Shown: piece after piece, positions 9,688-22,922 of the stretch
Numbering within the stretch: position 1 is the first letter of the stretch
Layout of the letters: the number at the start of each line of letters is the position of its first letter
IMG/VR virus record: IMGVR_UViG_3300020463_000085
Coordinates: 1-30,285 of that record
Length of the DNA stretch: 30,285 nucleotides
Reading direction: 5' to 3' (one strand)
DNA from: a virus
Program-made: the position numbers and the translations under genes
The notes under the pieces: model-generated
What the model saw: the letters and a program-made list of their open reading frames with translations, nothing else
What the model was told of the DNA's origin: nothing
Database searches by the model: none

Positions 9688-12600
9688 TTAGCCAGCTTCT
9701 AGTGCAGCTACTTTTGTTTCTAAAGTTTCTACTTTTGTAATTAACTCTTGTATAGCTTTAGCAGATACAGTAATAAACTTTAAAGGAATAATATGTGATA
9801 TCCCTTCTTCTTCAGTTATTGGATCTTTAGGCTTAAAGGTAAAACCATCATCTAATACTTCTATTTCTTGTGCAATGACACCACAAGTTTCTCTTGTAGT
9901 ATTATCAAATCCACTGTCTTCTTTATAATCAAAATCTACAAATCTTAGATTTTTAATTACTGAAGTTGCATTATATGTAGTATCAGCTATGTTTTCTTTT
10001 ATTGTTGAATCAGATACGGTGTAGTAAATACCTTTGGGTCCACTTGAAGTACTAAAGTGTGCATAAGAACCCATGTTTGCAATCAGACTGATATTCTGCA
10101 AAGCATTAGGTCCGGCAGGTCCGGGTACACCGGGTACACCGGGTACACCAGCAACCCCTTGAGGTCCAGTCGGTCCCGGTCCTCCGGTTGGTCCAGTTGG
10201 TCCAGTTGGTCCGGGTCCACCGTTACTTCCGTTACTTCCAGAAGAACCTGTAGGACCTGTAGGACCACTCGGTCCAGTCGGTCCGGTAAAACCTCTAGGT
10301 CCCGTTGGTCCGGTTGATCCTGAAGATCCAGTTGGTCCGGTTGGTCCCGGTCCTCCGTTAGAGCCATCGTTTCCGTCTGATCCAGCAGGACCAGTTGGTC
10401 CAGTCGGTCCAGTCGGTCCAGTTGCTCCATCATTTCCATCAGTTCCGTTGCTACCAGCAGGTCCAGTTGGTCCAGTTAATCCAGTCGGACCTGTCGGTCC
10501 CGTTGGTCCAGTATCAGGGTTTACCCAATCGAGTACACCTGATCCATCTGTTTTTAAAACTTGGTTTGCATTCCCGTCAGTTGTCGGAAGAGTTAACGTA
10601 TAACTAGCACTAGCTGAATGTGGAGGAGATTGTATTACTACTCCATGACTGTTTACTGAACAGTTAAGTCGTAGTTTAGCGTCATTTCCTCCAGCACCTC
10701 GTACCTCAAAAAGACCAATACCATTTGGTTCTACTGAAACGTTACCATCAGTGGTACTTGTATTTATTTTATTGGATTGTACATCTAGATGACCACCAAG
10801 TTGAGGTGTTGTATCTTCAGATAAATCAGCTATAGCATTAGCTGTAATATTATCTAACTTAGTACCATCAATAACTAAATCACGACCATCTACAGTTCCT
10901 GAAACTACTATATTTCCTGTAACCTCAGTTCCTGTACTGGTAATTTCTATCTTTGTATTACCACCTGTTTGTAATTTTAAATTACCTGTACCACCTTCAT
11001 TAATTATGGAGTCCGTACCATTATGGAATATTTCTAAATCATCATCTGCACCAAAACGTTCTTTGACATTATCGTTATGGTCATTATCACCAGTAAATGT
11101 ATTACCAGTTGTAACTGAGAAGTTACCTGTAGCTGTTACACCACCTTGCCAAACACTACCGGAATAAACCTTAAGTTCGTCAGAAGTAGTATTGAAATAT
11201 AAATCTCCTTCTACCAAAGCTGAACCGTCAGCTCTTGTTGTTGGATTACTAGAAGCTACTTGGTATTTGTCACCAAAACTATTAACACCAGTTAAATTAG
11301 TTGCAACTGAGTTTACGTTTGCTATAGAACCGCTAACTGTATTTACGTTTGCTATAGAACCGCTAACTGTATTTACGTTACTTATAGAACCAGCAACTGT
11401 AGTTACATTAGCGTTGTTACCAGCAACTGTATTAATGTTTGTCGCATTAGTAACAGCCGCATTTATATTAGAGGCATTACTATTAACTGCATTTATATTA
11501 GATGAGTTACCAGCAACCGCAGTAACGTTTGCGTTATTTCCAGCAACCGCAGTAACATCACTATTAATACCAGCTACGGTATTGATGTTACTTTGGTTAG
11601 CTTGAACAGCATTGATATTTGTCTCATTACCAGCAACTGCATTTATATTACTTGCATTAGAAACAACGGCGGTAATATTACTTATGTTGCTTGCTACGGT
11701 TGTAACTTCCGTTGCTTTAGGTACTAATCTATGAAAAGTATATGTATGTAATGTCGTTGTAGATTCTACTAAAAATCCAAATCCTACAGGTAAAACTGAA
11801 GTTACACCTGTAATCGTGATGTTTGCATTACCAGATACGTTACCGTTAGTTATAGTTACTGTCGATCCAGAAGGAATTAAATTACTACCTATAATTTCTT
11901 TAATACTTAAAACAGCAGATTGTCCAGATACACCTTGAGGGTTTGTATCAGGAAAACTATTTTGATTTTGAACAGTATCAAAACCACCGACATCATCGAG
12001 TAAGTCAACAATTCTGTCGTTTATAGCTGCTGTTGTAGCAATAGTTGTATCGTTATCTGGAAATGGATCACCATCTTTAATAGTGTCTCCAGTACTTACA
12101 TTAAAAAATTTAGCGTCTGCTGCTGCTACCGAAAGATACCTACTGTCAAGAACACCATCAGTTGATAGTTCAGTTTCAGTGTAATATCTGTTATCTAAAG
12201 TACCAGTTGCTATTTCTGAATCAGTAACCGCATTAGCTGCAATATGTTCAGAACCTATAGCGTTATCTTGTATGTTGTCACCATCTATACAGTCATTAGA
12301 TAAATGCTGATGATCAATAGAAGCATCAACATAATGTTCTGAATTAATTTGATCGTCAGCAATCTTATCAGAGGTAACATTATCATTTTTAATGTTGTCA
12401 GTCTCTACCGAATTAACTGCTAATTTATTATGGGTTACGTTACCATCAGCTATTTTTGCAGTTATAACAGCATTATCTTGTATTTTGCTATGAGTTATAT
12501 TACCGTCAGCTATCTTAGCTGTCGTAATATTCCCGTCAGCCATCTTAGCTGTCGTAACACTAGCGTCATTTATTTTTGAAGTGGTTACTGCATTGTTAGC

Positions 12601-12783
12601 TAATTTAGTAGTTGTAACACTTGCATTATCAAGTTTAGCAGTTGTTACTGCTAGATCTTGGATTCTTGTGGTGATAGCAGAATCATCTTTTTTCCACTTG
12701 CTTCCATCCCAAACATAGGAAGCATTATTTTCAACATGTTGTTGCCCATTAGTGGGGTTGTTGGGAAAATTAAAAGCTGGCAT
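9688..12783 (-). CDS. Large tail fibre/collar fibre with collagen-like stalk and S74 chaperone
   Basis: 1031 residues. The N-terminus has [17 protein letters not shown] and [10 protein letters not shown], a virion attachment start common in cyanophage fibres. Residues about 38-200 are tandem ten-residue repeats of the form V-T-T-A-K-(L/I)-x-(D/N)-(N/G). Residues about 360-500 are N-I-N-x-V-A-G-N repeats. About 758-893 is a collagen-like Gly-x-y stalk rich in Gly-Pro-Thr. The C-terminus (from Ser924) is an intramolecular chaperone domain with SDSTIKENI and an AQEIE motif, plus a trimeric coiled-coil tail. Such domains trimerise the fibre and then cut themselves off. A strong Shine-Dalgarno (AAGGAGAG) precedes the start. 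It probably binds host receptors. Confidence 0.88.
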   Translation of the reverse strand: MPAFNFPNNPTNGQQHVENNASYVWDGSKWKKDDSAITTRIQDLAVTTAKLDNASVTTTKLANNAVTTSKINDASVTTAKMADGNITTAKIADGNITHSKIQDNAVITAKIADGNVTHNKLAVNSVETDNIKNDNVTSDKIADDQINSEHYVDASIDHQHLSNDCIDGDNIQDNAIGSEHIAANAVTDSEIATGTLDNRYYTETELSTDGVLDSRYLSVAAADAKFFNVSTGDTIKDGDPFPDNDTTIATTAAINDRIVDLLDDVGGFDTVQNQNSFPDTNPQGVSGQSAVLSIKEIIGSNLIPSGSTVTITNGNVSGNANITITGVTSVLPVGFGFLVESTTTLHTYTFHRLVPKATEVTTVASNISNITAVVSNASNINAVAGNETNINAVQANQSNINTVAGINSDVTAVAGNNANVTAVAGNSSNINAVNSNASNINAAVTNATNINTVAGNNANVTTVAGSISNVNTVSGSIANVNTVSGSIANVNSVATNLTGVNSFGDKYQVASSNPTTRADGSALVEGDLYFNTTSDELKVYSGSVWQGGVTATGNFSVTTGNTFTGDNDHNDNVKERFGADDDLEIFHNGTDSIINEGGTGNLKLQTGGNTKIEITSTGTEVTGNIVVSGTVDGRDLVIDGTKLDNITANAIADLSEDTTPQLGGHLDVQSNKINTSTTDGNVSVEPNGIGLFEVRGAGGNDAKLRLNCSVNSHGVVIQSPPHSASASYTLTLPTTDGNANQVLKTDGSGVLDWVNPDTGPTGPTGPTGLTGPTGPAGSNGTDGNDGATGPTGPTGPTGPAGSDGNDGSNGGPGPTGPTGSSGSTGPTGPRGFTGPTGPSGPTGPTGSSGSNGSNGGPGPTGPTGPTGGPGPTGPQGVAGVPGVPGVPGPAGPNALQNISLIANMGSYAHFSTSSGPKGIYYTVSDSTIKENIADTTYNATSVIKNLRFVDFDYKEDSGFDNTTRETCGVIAQEIEVLDDGFTFKPKDPITEEEGISHIIPLKFITVSAKAIQELITKVETLETKVAALEAG
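10107..10512 (-). repeat. Collagen-like coding repeat (Gly-Pro-Thr codons)
   Basis: About 136 codons of the large fibre gene encode Gly-x-y triplets, dominated by Gly-Pro-Thr with Gly-Ser-Asn, Gly-Asn-Asp and Gly-Val-Pro variants. The DNA is a string of related 9-base units (GGTCCAGTT and similar on the plus strand). This region also generates long spurious frames on both strands (10057-10317, 10083-10439). Such repeats are prone to length changes by recombination. Confidence 0.9.
11312..11371. repeat. Perfect 30-base tandem duplication inside the fibre gene
   Basis: The 30 bases at 11312-11341 are repeated exactly at 11342-11371. The unit encodes ten residues of the fibre repeat ([10 protein letters not shown]). 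Other repeats of the same protein have diverged, so this copy is likely a recent in-frame duplication that lengthened the fibre by one unit. Confidence 0.9.
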
Positions 12784-12784
12784 T

Positions 12785-15700
12785 TTATGAGCTCTCCTTA
12801 GTTTCTAATGCTTCAATTTTTGCTGATAGCTCTTGTACTGCTTTTACAAGAATTGGCACTATAAATTTCTCATTTACACGTTTAGTATCGTCTATAGTTG
12901 TGTCTCCAAATTTTACTGTTCCAAATTCACCTGTTAAATTAGGATCTACATTTTCTACTTCTTGTGCTAAGAAACCATATAAAGTATCTTTTTCTTCATC
13001 GCAGAAACCTTCTTTCCAATTAAATGAAACAGGGTTTAAAGAATTGATTGTTGACAAACCTTTATCTAAACCAACAACATTTTGTTTTAATCTAGAATCA
13101 GAAGCAGCAAAAATATTTGATCCATTTGGTGCTCCAATATTTCCATTAGATGATATCTGTAGTCTTTGACCATTTGTAAAGAATTTAATATCAGAATTAT
13201 TGGTACTTTCTACACCAGCACTACCGTCACTGAAATTAGATAACTTAAATCCATCAGTACCGGACATTAATTCTAATTGAATATCTTTATTTGTATGACC
13301 AGCAATTACGTATCTGTTAGCTTCTGCTTTTAGAGAAACAATTGAAGTATCTCCATAAGCCTCTGTAACAGTTACACCTGAATATCTATTGTCACTTAAC
13401 TGCGTGTTAGTTGTGGCAGTCTGTAATTCAATTCCAGTATCGAATACTTTAAATACATTATTAGCTGCAATATTAGAGTCTCCATGCTGAATCCTAATAC
13501 CTATTTCTGATACGGCTGCACCATTATTGGTTCTAGCTGCATGGAATATATTGTCAGTTATACTGTTGTATTTATTATCAGCATTAGCATTTATGTTAAC
13601 GCCTACATAATCAACAACAGCAGTTGGAGCATCAGTATAAGCATAAAATAAATTATTACTAATAATAGATTGCTCTGATTTACTTAGTCTTATACCAAAT
13701 TGTCTAGTATTAAAATGAGAACCTATAACAGAAAGATATGGCTCCATACCGGGAGTAGCGTGATCAACTCCAATTTTTGTATTAATTACTAGAGCACTAT
13801 TTATTAGTATTCCTTCACTAGTACCTTCAACAATAAATGCTTGACCACTGCCAGCACCTATATCATTTGCTTGACATCTCTCAGCTTTAAAATCAAGACA
13901 TTGACCTGTAAATAAGTAACCATAAGTTGAATAGATATATGTACCATTAAAAATACATTCAACCATATTACTGTTTCTACAGTTATTAAATCTAAATCCT
14001 TCTGCCCAATAACCAGATGAAACAGGTGCGGCTACAATATTTTCTAGGGAGACTCCGGGTCTAATGCTTCCAACACTTACACCAAAGCTTGCATTTACAG
14101 GTGAACCTGACATCTGTGTTGCAGCTTGGAACTGTAATCTTTCTAGTATTAAAGAATGACTATCATCAGTAGAAGTCCAAGATAAACCATCTGTACCACC
14201 AGTAAATTTAATTATTGATAACCTTTCCCCTTCACCAATCATGGTGACATTATTATCAGTAACACTTAAGGTCGAGGTTATACGATAATTACCTGCTGGG
14301 ACGCGTATAGCTTTTTCAGTAGCTAATGCTGCATTAAAAGCTGCTGTGTCGTCAGTAGTACCATCACCAACTGCACCATAATCTTTTACTGAAATATAAT
14401 CGTCTAGTTTTCGTTTATCGTCATCTGTCATTACACCCCAAGCTGAAGAAGTAGCAGCCGGTAAAGAAACGTTACTACCAGTAGATGAGTTAACTGATAA
14501 GGATGTTCCGCTTGCTGTGCTAGTTAAATTTGTAGCACCGCCACCGCCACTGCTAGGTAAACTTGTAGTGTTTTGTGATCCTGATGTTTGGTCAACAATG
14601 TTATGCGTACAATTCTTGAAGTAGTTTAGTTCTTCGTATGCAGTTATTGTTCCAGCAGTTCCTTGTTGCAACCAGATAGCTCCACCCGCAGTTTTAAAGC
14701 CTGCAAATGTATTGTTATTTATTAAACCAAATCTGTTGCCTGCTAATGCAGGGTTAGATTGAGTAGCAACTGTTATAGCTGTATTACTATATCCAGATCC
14801 TGTATGACCACCATCAAGGTTTACAAAATTATTACCTTGAATATTAAATCTTCCACTTTCGTCAAGATAGAGAGATCCTCTATATAAAGGACTATTAACA
14901 CCCGGTGAAGGTGTGTAGTTTGTACTACCTGAGTAGAATAAATTATTCGCTATCAGAATATCGGATACGCCTCTAACATGTAGCGCATAACCGTGGACCC
15001 CAGAGGGTACATAGGTATTTGTGTTGAAATGACTATTAGTAATTTGTAGCCCCGGTTCATTAGCAGCAGCAGTTCCCCCTTGAGGAATTGCAAACATTTC
15101 TATTCCGTTTTGACATGCTACAAAACCACAGTTATTTATATATAAACCTTCTACATATGGATAGGTTCCATCTGTATCATTTCCAACTCTTATACCCGCA
15201 TTTCCATATAAGAATGTGCAATCACTAAAGAAATAATGACATGGCGAGCCTGCATTAGTTCCATCTATAAATACACCAGTACAGACTTGATCTGCACTTT
15301 GGTTGTTGTCAGAATAGAAAGCACAATTACTAAATGCAACTTCAGAAAGATTATCTATTCTTACTCCAGCAGAAAAAGCTAACTGTAATGAATCCCATGG
15401 TACAAATTGGCAATTTTCTATTACTGACTGTTGTGGGTGTACTCCAGCAATATTATTACCAACTAAATGTATTGCATGTCCTTGTCCATTAGTGGCTCCA
15501 TCATAAGCAAACTCTACATGGCTTATGGTAAATCTTGGTGCACCTGTACTTGTATCAGAGGCATATTGATTTGAATCAATATCTACTACTAAACAATCAA
15601 CATTGGAATTAGGTTGGAATTTAATTATTGCATTACCATTACCACGAATATGCAATTGCTCATGCTTTGCGTTTAAAAGCGCAGTTATTGTGTTAGTAAC

Positions 15701-16879
15701 ACGGTAGACTCCGGCATTTAATACAAGTTCTGCTCCACCGTTTGTAACACAATGAGTTATTGCAGCTTGAAGTGCATTTGTGTCATCTGTAGTTCCGTTA
15801 CCTGTAGCTCCAAAATCTGCTGCATTAACGTAATCTCTTAATCTTTCATCCCTACCTCTAGTAACTGAGTTAGTCCAACCGGGTACATAGTTTGCTGTAG
15901 TACCACCTCCACTACTAGTATTATCAGTCCCCGGAATCCATTCAGTACCATCATATTTAAGTATTTGACCTGATGATGGGCTTGCAGCATTTATAGTACC
16001 GATTGATAATGTAGCTAATTTAGTTGTGTTAGCGTCTAAATTTGTTTTATCGGTTGCGGACATTGAACCAGCAGCAGATGTTGTAGCTGCTGTAATGCCG
16101 ATAGCTGGGGTATTTCCACCAGAAGAAGTTATCGGTGCTGTTCCACTTACGCCTGTAACTGTTCCACTTCCGCCAGAAGTTCCACTTTGAGCTGAAGTAA
16201 CTCTACCTTGTGCATCAATTTGTATATTTGCATTCGTATAATATCCAGCATTAACTGAAGTATTTCCTAAATTTAGAGTTACATCACCAGTGGTACCACC
16301 ACCTGATAATCCTGTTCCAGCATTTACAGCAGTTATATCTCCACCGCCGCCACCGCCAGAACCTCCAGTTCCAGCTCCAGAACCACCAACTCCTAAATTT
16401 AAAGTAGCAGATACCCATTGTGATGAATCTGCATCGGTGAAGTAAACGTAAAGATTACCATCCTCAGTATTCCACCATAAATCTCCTGAATTAGGAGCTA
16501 TAGGAGCAGTGCCGCTTGTAGTTAAAAACCCTCCTAATTTATCTCTTAGTTCTGCTATTGCATATAAAACTTGTTTTTGATTGTCATTCAAATCAAGTGC
16601 TTTTATAGATGAACCAGCTTGATATGTTGCGGCTGCTGGATCTATATCTGTTTCTCTATATATATGTACGTTATTTGTTCCTGACGGAGCAGCAGATCCA
16701 AGAGTAATAACATTACCAGAAACGGTATATTCACCAGAGCTAGGGTTGCTGTCGACAAAGGTTAGAGTAGCTCCATCAACAGAAACTTTGATGTCGCTTT
16801 CCGTAACATATAAGATATTTGTAGTGTAGGTGGTTGATCCTCCATTTGGAGTTTCTTCAATAATCATTAATTCGACCAT
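12785..16879 (-). CDS. Tail fibre/tailspike with T7-type N-terminus, two beta-helix units and S74 chaperone
   Basis: 1364 residues. Residues about 1-110 match the T7 gp17 N-terminal particle-binding domain ([20 protein letters not shown], then [20 protein letters not shown] and [18 protein letters not shown]). A glycine-rich linker with a run of six Gly lies near 180. Two pectate-lyase-like beta-helix units begin at about 350 ([20 protein letters not shown]) and 827 ([20 protein letters not shown]). The C-terminus from Ser1260 is an intramolecular chaperone domain with SDSRLKQNV and LAQEVE. It anchors to the tail and recognises, perhaps degrades, surface polysaccharide. Enzymatic activity is inferred from fold only. 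The start overlaps the stop of the gp16-like gene. Confidence 0.92.
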   Translation of the reverse strand: MVELMIIEETPNGGSTTYTTNILYVTESDIKVSVDGATLTFVDSNPSSGEYTVSGNVITLGSAAPSGTNNVHIYRETDIDPAAATYQAGSSIKALDLNDNQKQVLYAIAELRDKLGGFLTTSGTAPIAPNSGDLWWNTEDGNLYVYFTDADSSQWVSATLNLGVGGSGAGTGGSGGGGGGDITAVNAGTGLSGGGTTGDVTLNLGNTSVNAGYYTNANIQIDAQGRVTSAQSGTSGGSGTVTGVSGTAPITSSGGNTPAIGITAATTSAAGSMSATDKTNLDANTTKLATLSIGTINAASPSSGQILKYDGTEWIPGTDNTSSGGGTTANYVPGWTNSVTRGRDERLRDYVNAADFGATGNGTTDDTNALQAAITHCVTNGGAELVLNAGVYRVTNTITALLNAKHEQLHIRGNGNAIIKFQPNSNVDCLVVDIDSNQYASDTSTGAPRFTISHVEFAYDGATNGQGHAIHLVGNNIAGVHPQQSVIENCQFVPWDSLQLAFSAGVRIDNLSEVAFSNCAFYSDNNQSADQVCTGVFIDGTNAGSPCHYFFSDCTFLYGNAGIRVGNDTDGTYPYVEGLYINNCGFVACQNGIEMFAIPQGGTAAANEPGLQITNSHFNTNTYVPSGVHGYALHVRGVSDILIANNLFYSGSTNYTPSPGVNSPLYRGSLYLDESGRFNIQGNNFVNLDGGHTGSGYSNTAITVATQSNPALAGNRFGLINNNTFAGFKTAGGAIWLQQGTAGTITAYEELNYFKNCTHNIVDQTSGSQNTTSLPSSGGGGATNLTSTASGTSLSVNSSTGSNVSLPAATSSAWGVMTDDDKRKLDDYISVKDYGAVGDGTTDDTAAFNAALATEKAIRVPAGNYRITSTLSVTDNNVTMIGEGERLSIIKFTGGTDGLSWTSTDDSHSLILERLQFQAATQMSGSPVNASFGVSVGSIRPGVSLENIVAAPVSSGYWAEGFRFNNCRNSNMVECIFNGTYIYSTYGYLFTGQCLDFKAERCQANDIGAGSGQAFIVEGTSEGILINSALVINTKIGVDHATPGMEPYLSVIGSHFNTRQFGIRLSKSEQSIISNNLFYAYTDAPTAVVDYVGVNINANADNKYNSITDNIFHAARTNNGAAVSEIGIRIQHGDSNIAANNVFKVFDTGIELQTATTNTQLSDNRYSGVTVTEAYGDTSIVSLKAEANRYVIAGHTNKDIQLELMSGTDGFKLSNFSDGSAGVESTNNSDIKFFTNGQRLQISSNGNIGAPNGSNIFAASDSRLKQNVVGLDKGLSTINSLNPVSFNWKEGFCDEEKDTLYGFLAQEVENVDPNLTGEFGTVKFGDTTIDDTKRVNEKFIVPILVKAVQELSAKIEALETKESS

Positions 16880-16880
16880 A

Positions 16881-19800
16881 TTATTTTGGCATTTCTAGAA
16901 TTTTGTCTATCGTGCCTTTGTTTGCTTTTCTGTTTTTTAATTTTTGATCCCTTTCTTCGATGAGAAGTTTTTGGACGTCGGTATCATTTTTAATTGATGC
17001 CCAAGCTCGTTTCTTAGCTCTATCAAACGCTTTTGCAATTCGTTTGTAGTGTGGAAATGATTTTGGTTCTACATCAGCCATACCATTTTTTCTATGCCAA
17101 TTCATCTCAGCAATGGATGTTTGTATAGACTCTTCTCCAGCCATCTTGTCAAAGTCAGCTAATAGGTTTTGTTTACCAATAGCCTTTTGAAACATAGACC
17201 TGACTTTAGGACTGTCAGATAGATCTGTTCCATCTGGAGCTGAATATGTAGAAGTTCTCATGTCATAACCACTATCAAATAACAACTGTCTTCCTTCTGA
17301 ATAATCCAAGTTAAAGTTCACAGGTGAGACTGAATTAAACATACGAGTAATAAAGTCGTGATCTTTGATAGGTTTACCAGTTAGGATGTCGTACTTAATA
17401 GGAAGTGCTTCTCCTGCAATATTTTCAGTTATAAGGTTTCTATTTCTTATAGAACTACCAATATCAGAACCTAGTTCTCTTGTGTAAGGAGTTAATACTT
17501 TACCTATCTCATTTCTAAGACCAGATAAAGGAACTGTGTTGTTCATTAAGGAAGCAATAATTCTGCCTTGTTGTCCGGGTTGTCCGGAAAACAAATCAAC
17601 AAAGGACTGTAGTCCAGCTAAGTAAGATTTACTTGTAGCAGTACCAGCTAACGCCATTGCTAATTTTCCTAAATTATTTTCAGCCCACTCTTCACCCATT
17701 AATTCTTGGTGATCTCCAATATCTCCTACTAATGCAAGTATTTGGTTATAAGGTTCAAAAGCATCATAATTAATCCAAGTTCCACCAATTTTAATTGTTC
17801 TTGGTTTCCACCCAGCATCCATCCATGCTTGCCTTTTCTTTCTATCTGTTGGTCCATTTCCATGCAATCCACCACTAAGGTATGCCATAGAAGCCATACT
17901 TAATGCTGCTGTACCCATACCAAGCCTTCCTCTTTGGATAGCTTGTTGAGTTATAAGATCTCTATTACTTTTTATTCCATACTTTGCAAGATGTCTAAGA
18001 TCATCTCCGGGTTTTGCTTTAGCAATCTGATTAAACTCATCAACTAAAAAATTTAATCCGGGAGTATGTTTTGCTGTTAAGGTCAAACCATTAACACCTG
18101 TTCTTGCAAATAGGAAGAATGGTCTAGCCCATGGTGCTGACTGAAAAGCATCTCCTAATTTCTGTGAGAAACCAGTTAAGTCTTGTGTTAAGGTAGCTTC
18201 TTTCTTTGCATACTCAGCAGTCTCGTCAGCTAATGTTCCGTCTGGATTAAATATTTTCTCATTAAACTTATCTTCCATATCCTTAAAGAACTTGGCATCT
18301 AAGTTTGCAAAATTAGAATCAGGTAATTTCTCAGCAGCTTGTAAAAATGCTTTTTCTCTAGCTCTAGCTCTACCAATAATTAATGTAAAAGCATCATCAG
18401 TTGATGCCATAATTTTAGTGGAGTAAGTTAAGAAACTACTGTCATTCATAGCTCGAACAGTATTAGCAGTTCGATATAAAAGTTTGTCCGAAAGATCTCC
18501 TCTGGTTTCTGCCCAATGACCATAAGCAACCCACTCGTCATCCATCTTTGTACGTTCAACAAATCTAGTTTTCATTGTTGAAATATCACCAGCCCAATAA
18601 CTATTAAGCTTGCTTTTAAATAATTTAAATGACTCAGGTATTGCTTCACGCATAGCGTTTAACGAAGCTAGACCAGCTCTTGAAGTTGCAAAGTCACCAC
18701 TCATTAAACCTCCAACTGCCATTGACATTGGACGTGCGAAGGTTGCACTAGATGTTCCCATAATTGCTCGTACAGCAGTCTTAGGTCCAGACAAAACACT
18801 ATGAGTAAACATAGATCCCATCTCTCTTAGAAATGCACCTGTTTTCTTTTTATCTCCAGCAAACGTACCACCTCTCATTTTCTTACGCATGAATGCGTCA
18901 AGATCATCTAAGGTATGTACTCCGTCAGCCATAGAGATACCTTCAAACATAGCTTTGAATACTTCATCACCGTCTTGTTCGGTAGTCATATCTAAAGCCA
19001 TACGGAAAGCATCTATACTTTTCTGCACATCTTTGTCTATAGATTCTGCAAATTCTTTTGGTGATTTTCTAATACGTGAGTCACCAATTTCTGCAAGTTG
19101 TTGTGAAGCTTCAGCACTAGATATTTTTCTAAGTCTTAAACCAGCTATTAGTTTTTCAACCATCTGCTGAGCTGGACCGTCTATATCTTTAATGTTGGCT
19201 ATGTTTGCTAATTCTCTTGCAGCTATACCTGAATCTCTAATGTCATTAAACAAAGAAGTATTAACCATGTCTAATGCTTTTATATATTCAGGTCTCATAT
19301 ATTGACCAACTTTTCTTTTCTTACCAGTAGCTTTGTTTACTTTGTATAGTGGTGTTTGGTCTTGAGTAAAGTTTTTAAAAAACTCTTTAGTACTTACATC
19401 ACTTGTATTTCTACCTTCGTAAACAGACCTAAACATATCTAGATCTTCACCAATACTTTCTTGTAATGTTTTACCTTGTCTTCTTGCAGTATCTGTTAAT
19501 TGTGCAATAAATCCTTGACTTCTAAAATTACCTAGAATTTCTTTTATAACTTCTTCTGTTTCTTTTGTACCTTTACTCATCCTTTCTATTTGAGTATTAG
19601 AGGTAAGAGATCCTACATGACCCTCTTCAGCACCCCATTCTTTTTTAGTACGTTTAATAGATTTATCTACACTAGCTGCTTCACTATTCGAAGTAGTAGA
19701 TCCTTGCCATGGATCTGCAATAGGTTCATTTTTTGGTGCTCTAAATCCGGGATCTTTCATCTGGGATTTAGCTTGTTCTCTTTTCTGTGTTTCTATGCTG

Positions 19801-20810
19801 TCTAGTCTTGACTTTCTAAACTCAGCAAAGTTACTTCTGAAATCATCAACATCAAAATCAGCTACGTTTCTAACTCCTTTGCCAAGCGCAGATAAATCTT
19901 CTGGATTAGCTGAAAGCACCTCTTTTTTAATTGAGGAAAGCTCTCCACGAATTGGTGCAAGGTCTTCTTTTAATGCTTGTTTTAATTCACCTCTACCGTC
20001 ATACACTCTTTTACCGGCAGCCGTTGCTTCACCAATAGCATCACCAGCTTGACCTTTTAGCACTTTAGCTAGAGGAGTCATCTTAAATATAGTTGCATCA
20101 AAGACAGCACCTATACCCATACCTTCAACGATATGTTTCAGCTTTCTCAACGCAGGGTGATCTGTGTCGTTAGTAGCGAAAGGTGTATCCATCCAACCAT
20201 AGTGTTTGGTTAGCATTCCAGATAAATTATCTTGTGCTTCGTTCTTAGCTACAAGGTCATAACGCAAACCAAGTAAAGCACCTTCTTTAAGCGTCCCAGC
20301 TAAAGTTGTAGCTTTTTGTGCGTTAGATAATAAACCTACACCCTTACCAATAGCACCTGTTGTAGCAATAGTACCAACAACATCAGTAGCACCTCTGACT
20401 AATCCTCCCCACCATGTTTTGGTTTCGATAGGATCGCCATCGCCATACATAAATTGGTCCCATTCAGTCTGGTATCCTTCTTCAGTTTTTCCTTCCTCTT
20501 CCATTTCACCATTGAAAAAGTCAATAACTCTTTCTGGTGTAGTGATGATGTTAGAAGCAATATCTCTTGCTCCAGCTCCTAAACCAACAAAAGTGTCAGC
20601 TACATAATCGCCTGCTGTCGCACCTTCTTCTTTTACTACTTCAGGTGTTGTTGCTTCAATAGCTTCTTCTTCTGCAACCTCTTCTTCAGGAGGTCTACCT
20701 AGTTGTATATCAGCAGCTTGTATTTGTTCTACTGCTGTTTTTGTATCCTCTTCGGACAACCCTTCTCCAGATATTCCTACCTCGAGTGTTGGGTCAAAAT
20801 TTTCATTCAT
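16881..20810 (-). CDS. Internal virion protein, T7 gp16-like
   Basis: 1309 residues from ATG 20810-20808; a GTG at 20819 would add three. The length matches T7 gp16 (1318), and the order gp14-gp15-gp16-fibre is conserved. The N-terminus is acidic ([20 protein letters not shown]) and then has Gly/Ala-rich amphipathic segments (about 130-180). The middle is highly charged and helical. In T7 this protein forms part of the ejected core that spans the envelope. Unlike T7 gp16 I see no N-terminal lytic transglycosylase motif, so peptidoglycan cutting may be lost or done elsewhere. Neither start has a clear Shine-Dalgarno. Confidence 0.85.
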   Translation of the reverse strand: MNENFDPTLEVGISGEGLSEEDTKTAVEQIQAADIQLGRPPEEEVAEEEAIEATTPEVVKEEGATAGDYVADTFVGLGAGARDIASNIITTPERVIDFFNGEMEEEGKTEEGYQTEWDQFMYGDGDPIETKTWWGGLVRGATDVVGTIATTGAIGKGVGLLSNAQKATTLAGTLKEGALLGLRYDLVAKNEAQDNLSGMLTKHYGWMDTPFATNDTDHPALRKLKHIVEGMGIGAVFDATIFKMTPLAKVLKGQAGDAIGEATAAGKRVYDGRGELKQALKEDLAPIRGELSSIKKEVLSANPEDLSALGKGVRNVADFDVDDFRSNFAEFRKSRLDSIETQKREQAKSQMKDPGFRAPKNEPIADPWQGSTTSNSEAASVDKSIKRTKKEWGAEEGHVGSLTSNTQIERMSKGTKETEEVIKEILGNFRSQGFIAQLTDTARRQGKTLQESIGEDLDMFRSVYEGRNTSDVSTKEFFKNFTQDQTPLYKVNKATGKKRKVGQYMRPEYIKALDMVNTSLFNDIRDSGIAARELANIANIKDIDGPAQQMVEKLIAGLRLRKISSAEASQQLAEIGDSRIRKSPKEFAESIDKDVQKSIDAFRMALDMTTEQDGDEVFKAMFEGISMADGVHTLDDLDAFMRKKMRGGTFAGDKKKTGAFLREMGSMFTHSVLSGPKTAVRAIMGTSSATFARPMSMAVGGLMSGDFATSRAGLASLNAMREAIPESFKLFKSKLNSYWAGDISTMKTRFVERTKMDDEWVAYGHWAETRGDLSDKLLYRTANTVRAMNDSSFLTYSTKIMASTDDAFTLIIGRARAREKAFLQAAEKLPDSNFANLDAKFFKDMEDKFNEKIFNPDGTLADETAEYAKKEATLTQDLTGFSQKLGDAFQSAPWARPFFLFARTGVNGLTLTAKHTPGLNFLVDEFNQIAKAKPGDDLRHLAKYGIKSNRDLITQQAIQRGRLGMGTAALSMASMAYLSGGLHGNGPTDRKKRQAWMDAGWKPRTIKIGGTWINYDAFEPYNQILALVGDIGDHQELMGEEWAENNLGKLAMALAGTATSKSYLAGLQSFVDLFSGQPGQQGRIIASLMNNTVPLSGLRNEIGKVLTPYTRELGSDIGSSIRNRNLITENIAGEALPIKYDILTGKPIKDHDFITRMFNSVSPVNFNLDYSEGRQLLFDSGYDMRTSTYSAPDGTDLSDSPKVRSMFQKAIGKQNLLADFDKMAGEESIQTSIAEMNWHRKNGMADVEPKSFPHYKRIAKAFDRAKKRAWASIKNDTDVQKLLIEERDQKLKNRKANKGTIDKILEMPK

Positions 20811-20856
20811 AGTTACCACGGTAAATATTGCCCTAGGAAAGGCAAGTAAACCTTAG

Positions 20857-22920
20857 TTACTTGTCCTTTCTCATAAGTGCTTTTTTGTTATAAATGGATG
20901 TTTTAACATTTTGTTCTCCAGCTCCTTCTACTTCGAGTCGTGCTCTTGTAATGCTTGAACGAGTTGGAAATTTATAGATTAGTTCTAAAACTTTATCGTC
21001 ATACTTCTGTTCTTTCTTATCTTCTTTTACTTCTTCTTCTGTGTAGTATTTGAGCTGTTGATTAGCTAAGTCAATAGGATTAACTCCCATTCTCATAGCA
21101 AGATCACGATAGTATTCTGGTATGTCAGAAGATTGTTTTAGTGGTGTTTGACTCCAAGCTAATAACTCTTGCTCACTTTTAACATCAGTAGCAAGTTTTA
21201 CTTTTTTCCAATTACCACCAGAAGCTTGTTCTAAATTTAACTGTATTCTTCTACTATATGAATCATCTAAAGGATCTAACTCAGGAACCATTAATCTTTT
21301 AACAGCTCGATCATCATCAAGTACTTCTTTAACAGCAGCTTGTGCAGCTCTAAAAGCATCTTTAGGTGTACTGACAATCACTCCGTTTTGCATATAAGTT
21401 TCTTTGTAAGTTGAGTTGAATATTTCTTCTAAGTTTCCATATAGTGTTAACCATGCTTCTGACTTAGTATCTGTTTCACCAAAAGTATCTCCAGTACCAG
21501 CGTTCGTATATGCCTTTAATAGATTTTGAGCTTTTTTATAATCCTCAGTTCCAGCATTTACTGCACCACTTGCAATAATTTTATCTTTGTACTTATTAAA
21601 GATCTGTGTACTGACGTTCTCCATCTCATAATCATATACACCACCGTTGTAGCGTAATGATTTTTCAATCATATCTTCAGCTACATCATCATCTAAATGA
21701 CCACGTAAAGCATCAGCTAATTCTGTAGGAACATATCCGTCATACTTTTCTCTATATACAGCCATAAGTTGTGCTTTCCCATCATTAGATAAATTCTTGT
21801 TTTCTCTAATAACTTGTAGATCAGCAGCAATATTATTTGCTTTAGCTTCTTCTCTAGCTTGTGTGCCTTGCTTAGCTGCATCAGCTAGTTCACCTGTTAG
21901 ACCAGACCATTCTTTCCAAGAACCCATAGTCTTAGTAGAACCATCACGAGCTTCTATTTCGTGATTAACTACAGACATAGCTTCTGGATATGTAATTACA
22001 TTCTGACTAACTAGATCAACAAGGTTCTCTTTGAATGCTGTTCTACCTGCTCCAATAGTAGTTCTATTTCTAGCGGCATACCTAGCAGCCCAGTCGTGAG
22101 CGAGCTGATGTCCATCTCCAGGATTTGCAGTAGAGAATCCTACTGAAATCATTCTGCTGTCAGAAGCTTTTACAGTTGCCTGATAATTAGCTTCTCTTTC
22201 AATAGCTTGTTTCTTACGTCTAGCTGCATCAAACTTATCAATCTCAGGTTTAACAACAGTAGCTACAAGAGCTTCGTTTAATCCTGCAAATTGTCTTGCA
22301 TATTCAAACTTAATCTTTTCGTCTAAAGCTGCATATTCTGATGGGCTTTGTAAATCATCATATTTTAGACCTCTTACTTCTTGACCATCTCTAATTAAAT
22401 CGACGGTCATAGTTTCATAGGAGTCATAAACATACTGGTCATAACCTTTAGCTTTCTCTAAAGCATATTGTTCTGCAACCATATACTTTTCCCAGCCAGC
22501 CATATTACGAAATTCTTGAGCGGTGATACTGTCACCGGTTTCCTCTTCGTATTTAGTAGCAAACTCTTGTGTGGCTAAATCATCTTCAAAGAGTAGATCT
22601 CGCTCACCTCTAAATGTTGCTTCTAGTTCTGGACTTACACCTTTAGTAAGTATGTCTAACTTAATCTGTGCTTCTCTGTCTGATCTATGTTTGTCTTGTT
22701 TCTTTTTTAAAACATCAGCGACTGTTGATGAGAGAGTAGCTAAGCCTTCGTACATTTTTTCAGTGTTACGTACCTTATCAGCATTGTTTTTTTCTAACTG
22801 CTGTAGGTATCTTTCCTCTGACGCTTGTATCTGTGCATCAGATCGTTCTTGTTCTGGGATGACATCTAGTACTTCTTGTGGAGTTACTGACTGCCCAGAT
22901 ATTTGATAATTAGGAATCAT
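20857..22920 (-). CDS. Internal virion protein, T7 gp15-like
   Basis: 687 residues, near the 747 of T7 gp15. The position between gp14-like and gp16-like genes decides the assignment. The protein is strongly charged and helical, with a coiled-coil-prone N-terminal region (ERYLQQLEKNNADKVRNTEK) and no membrane segment, as expected for a core protein that unfolds and passes through the portal. The start follows GGAGG (about 7 bases upstream), one of the best ribosome sites in the window. The C-terminus ends basic (NKKALMRKDK). Sequence similarity to T7 is not obvious by eye. Confidence 0.8.
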   Translation of the reverse strand: MIPNYQISGQSVTPQEVLDVIPEQERSDAQIQASEERYLQQLEKNNADKVRNTEKMYEGLATLSSTVADVLKKKQDKHRSDREAQIKLDILTKGVSPELEATFRGERDLLFEDDLATQEFATKYEEETGDSITAQEFRNMAGWEKYMVAEQYALEKAKGYDQYVYDSYETMTVDLIRDGQEVRGLKYDDLQSPSEYAALDEKIKFEYARQFAGLNEALVATVVKPEIDKFDAARRKKQAIEREANYQATVKASDSRMISVGFSTANPGDGHQLAHDWAARYAARNRTTIGAGRTAFKENLVDLVSQNVITYPEAMSVVNHEIEARDGSTKTMGSWKEWSGLTGELADAAKQGTQAREEAKANNIAADLQVIRENKNLSNDGKAQLMAVYREKYDGYVPTELADALRGHLDDDVAEDMIEKSLRYNGGVYDYEMENVSTQIFNKYKDKIIASGAVNAGTEDYKKAQNLLKAYTNAGTGDTFGETDTKSEAWLTLYGNLEEIFNSTYKETYMQNGVIVSTPKDAFRAAQAAVKEVLDDDRAVKRLMVPELDPLDDSYSRRIQLNLEQASGGNWKKVKLATDVKSEQELLAWSQTPLKQSSDIPEYYRDLAMRMGVNPIDLANQQLKYYTEEEVKEDKKEQKYDDKVLELIYKFPTRSSITRARLEVEGAGEQNVKTSIYNKKALMRKDK

Positions 22921-22922
22921 AG

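Noticed and set aside
10057-10439. Frames on both strands across the collagen-like region
   Set aside because: They are shadows created by 9-base repeats in the fibre gene.
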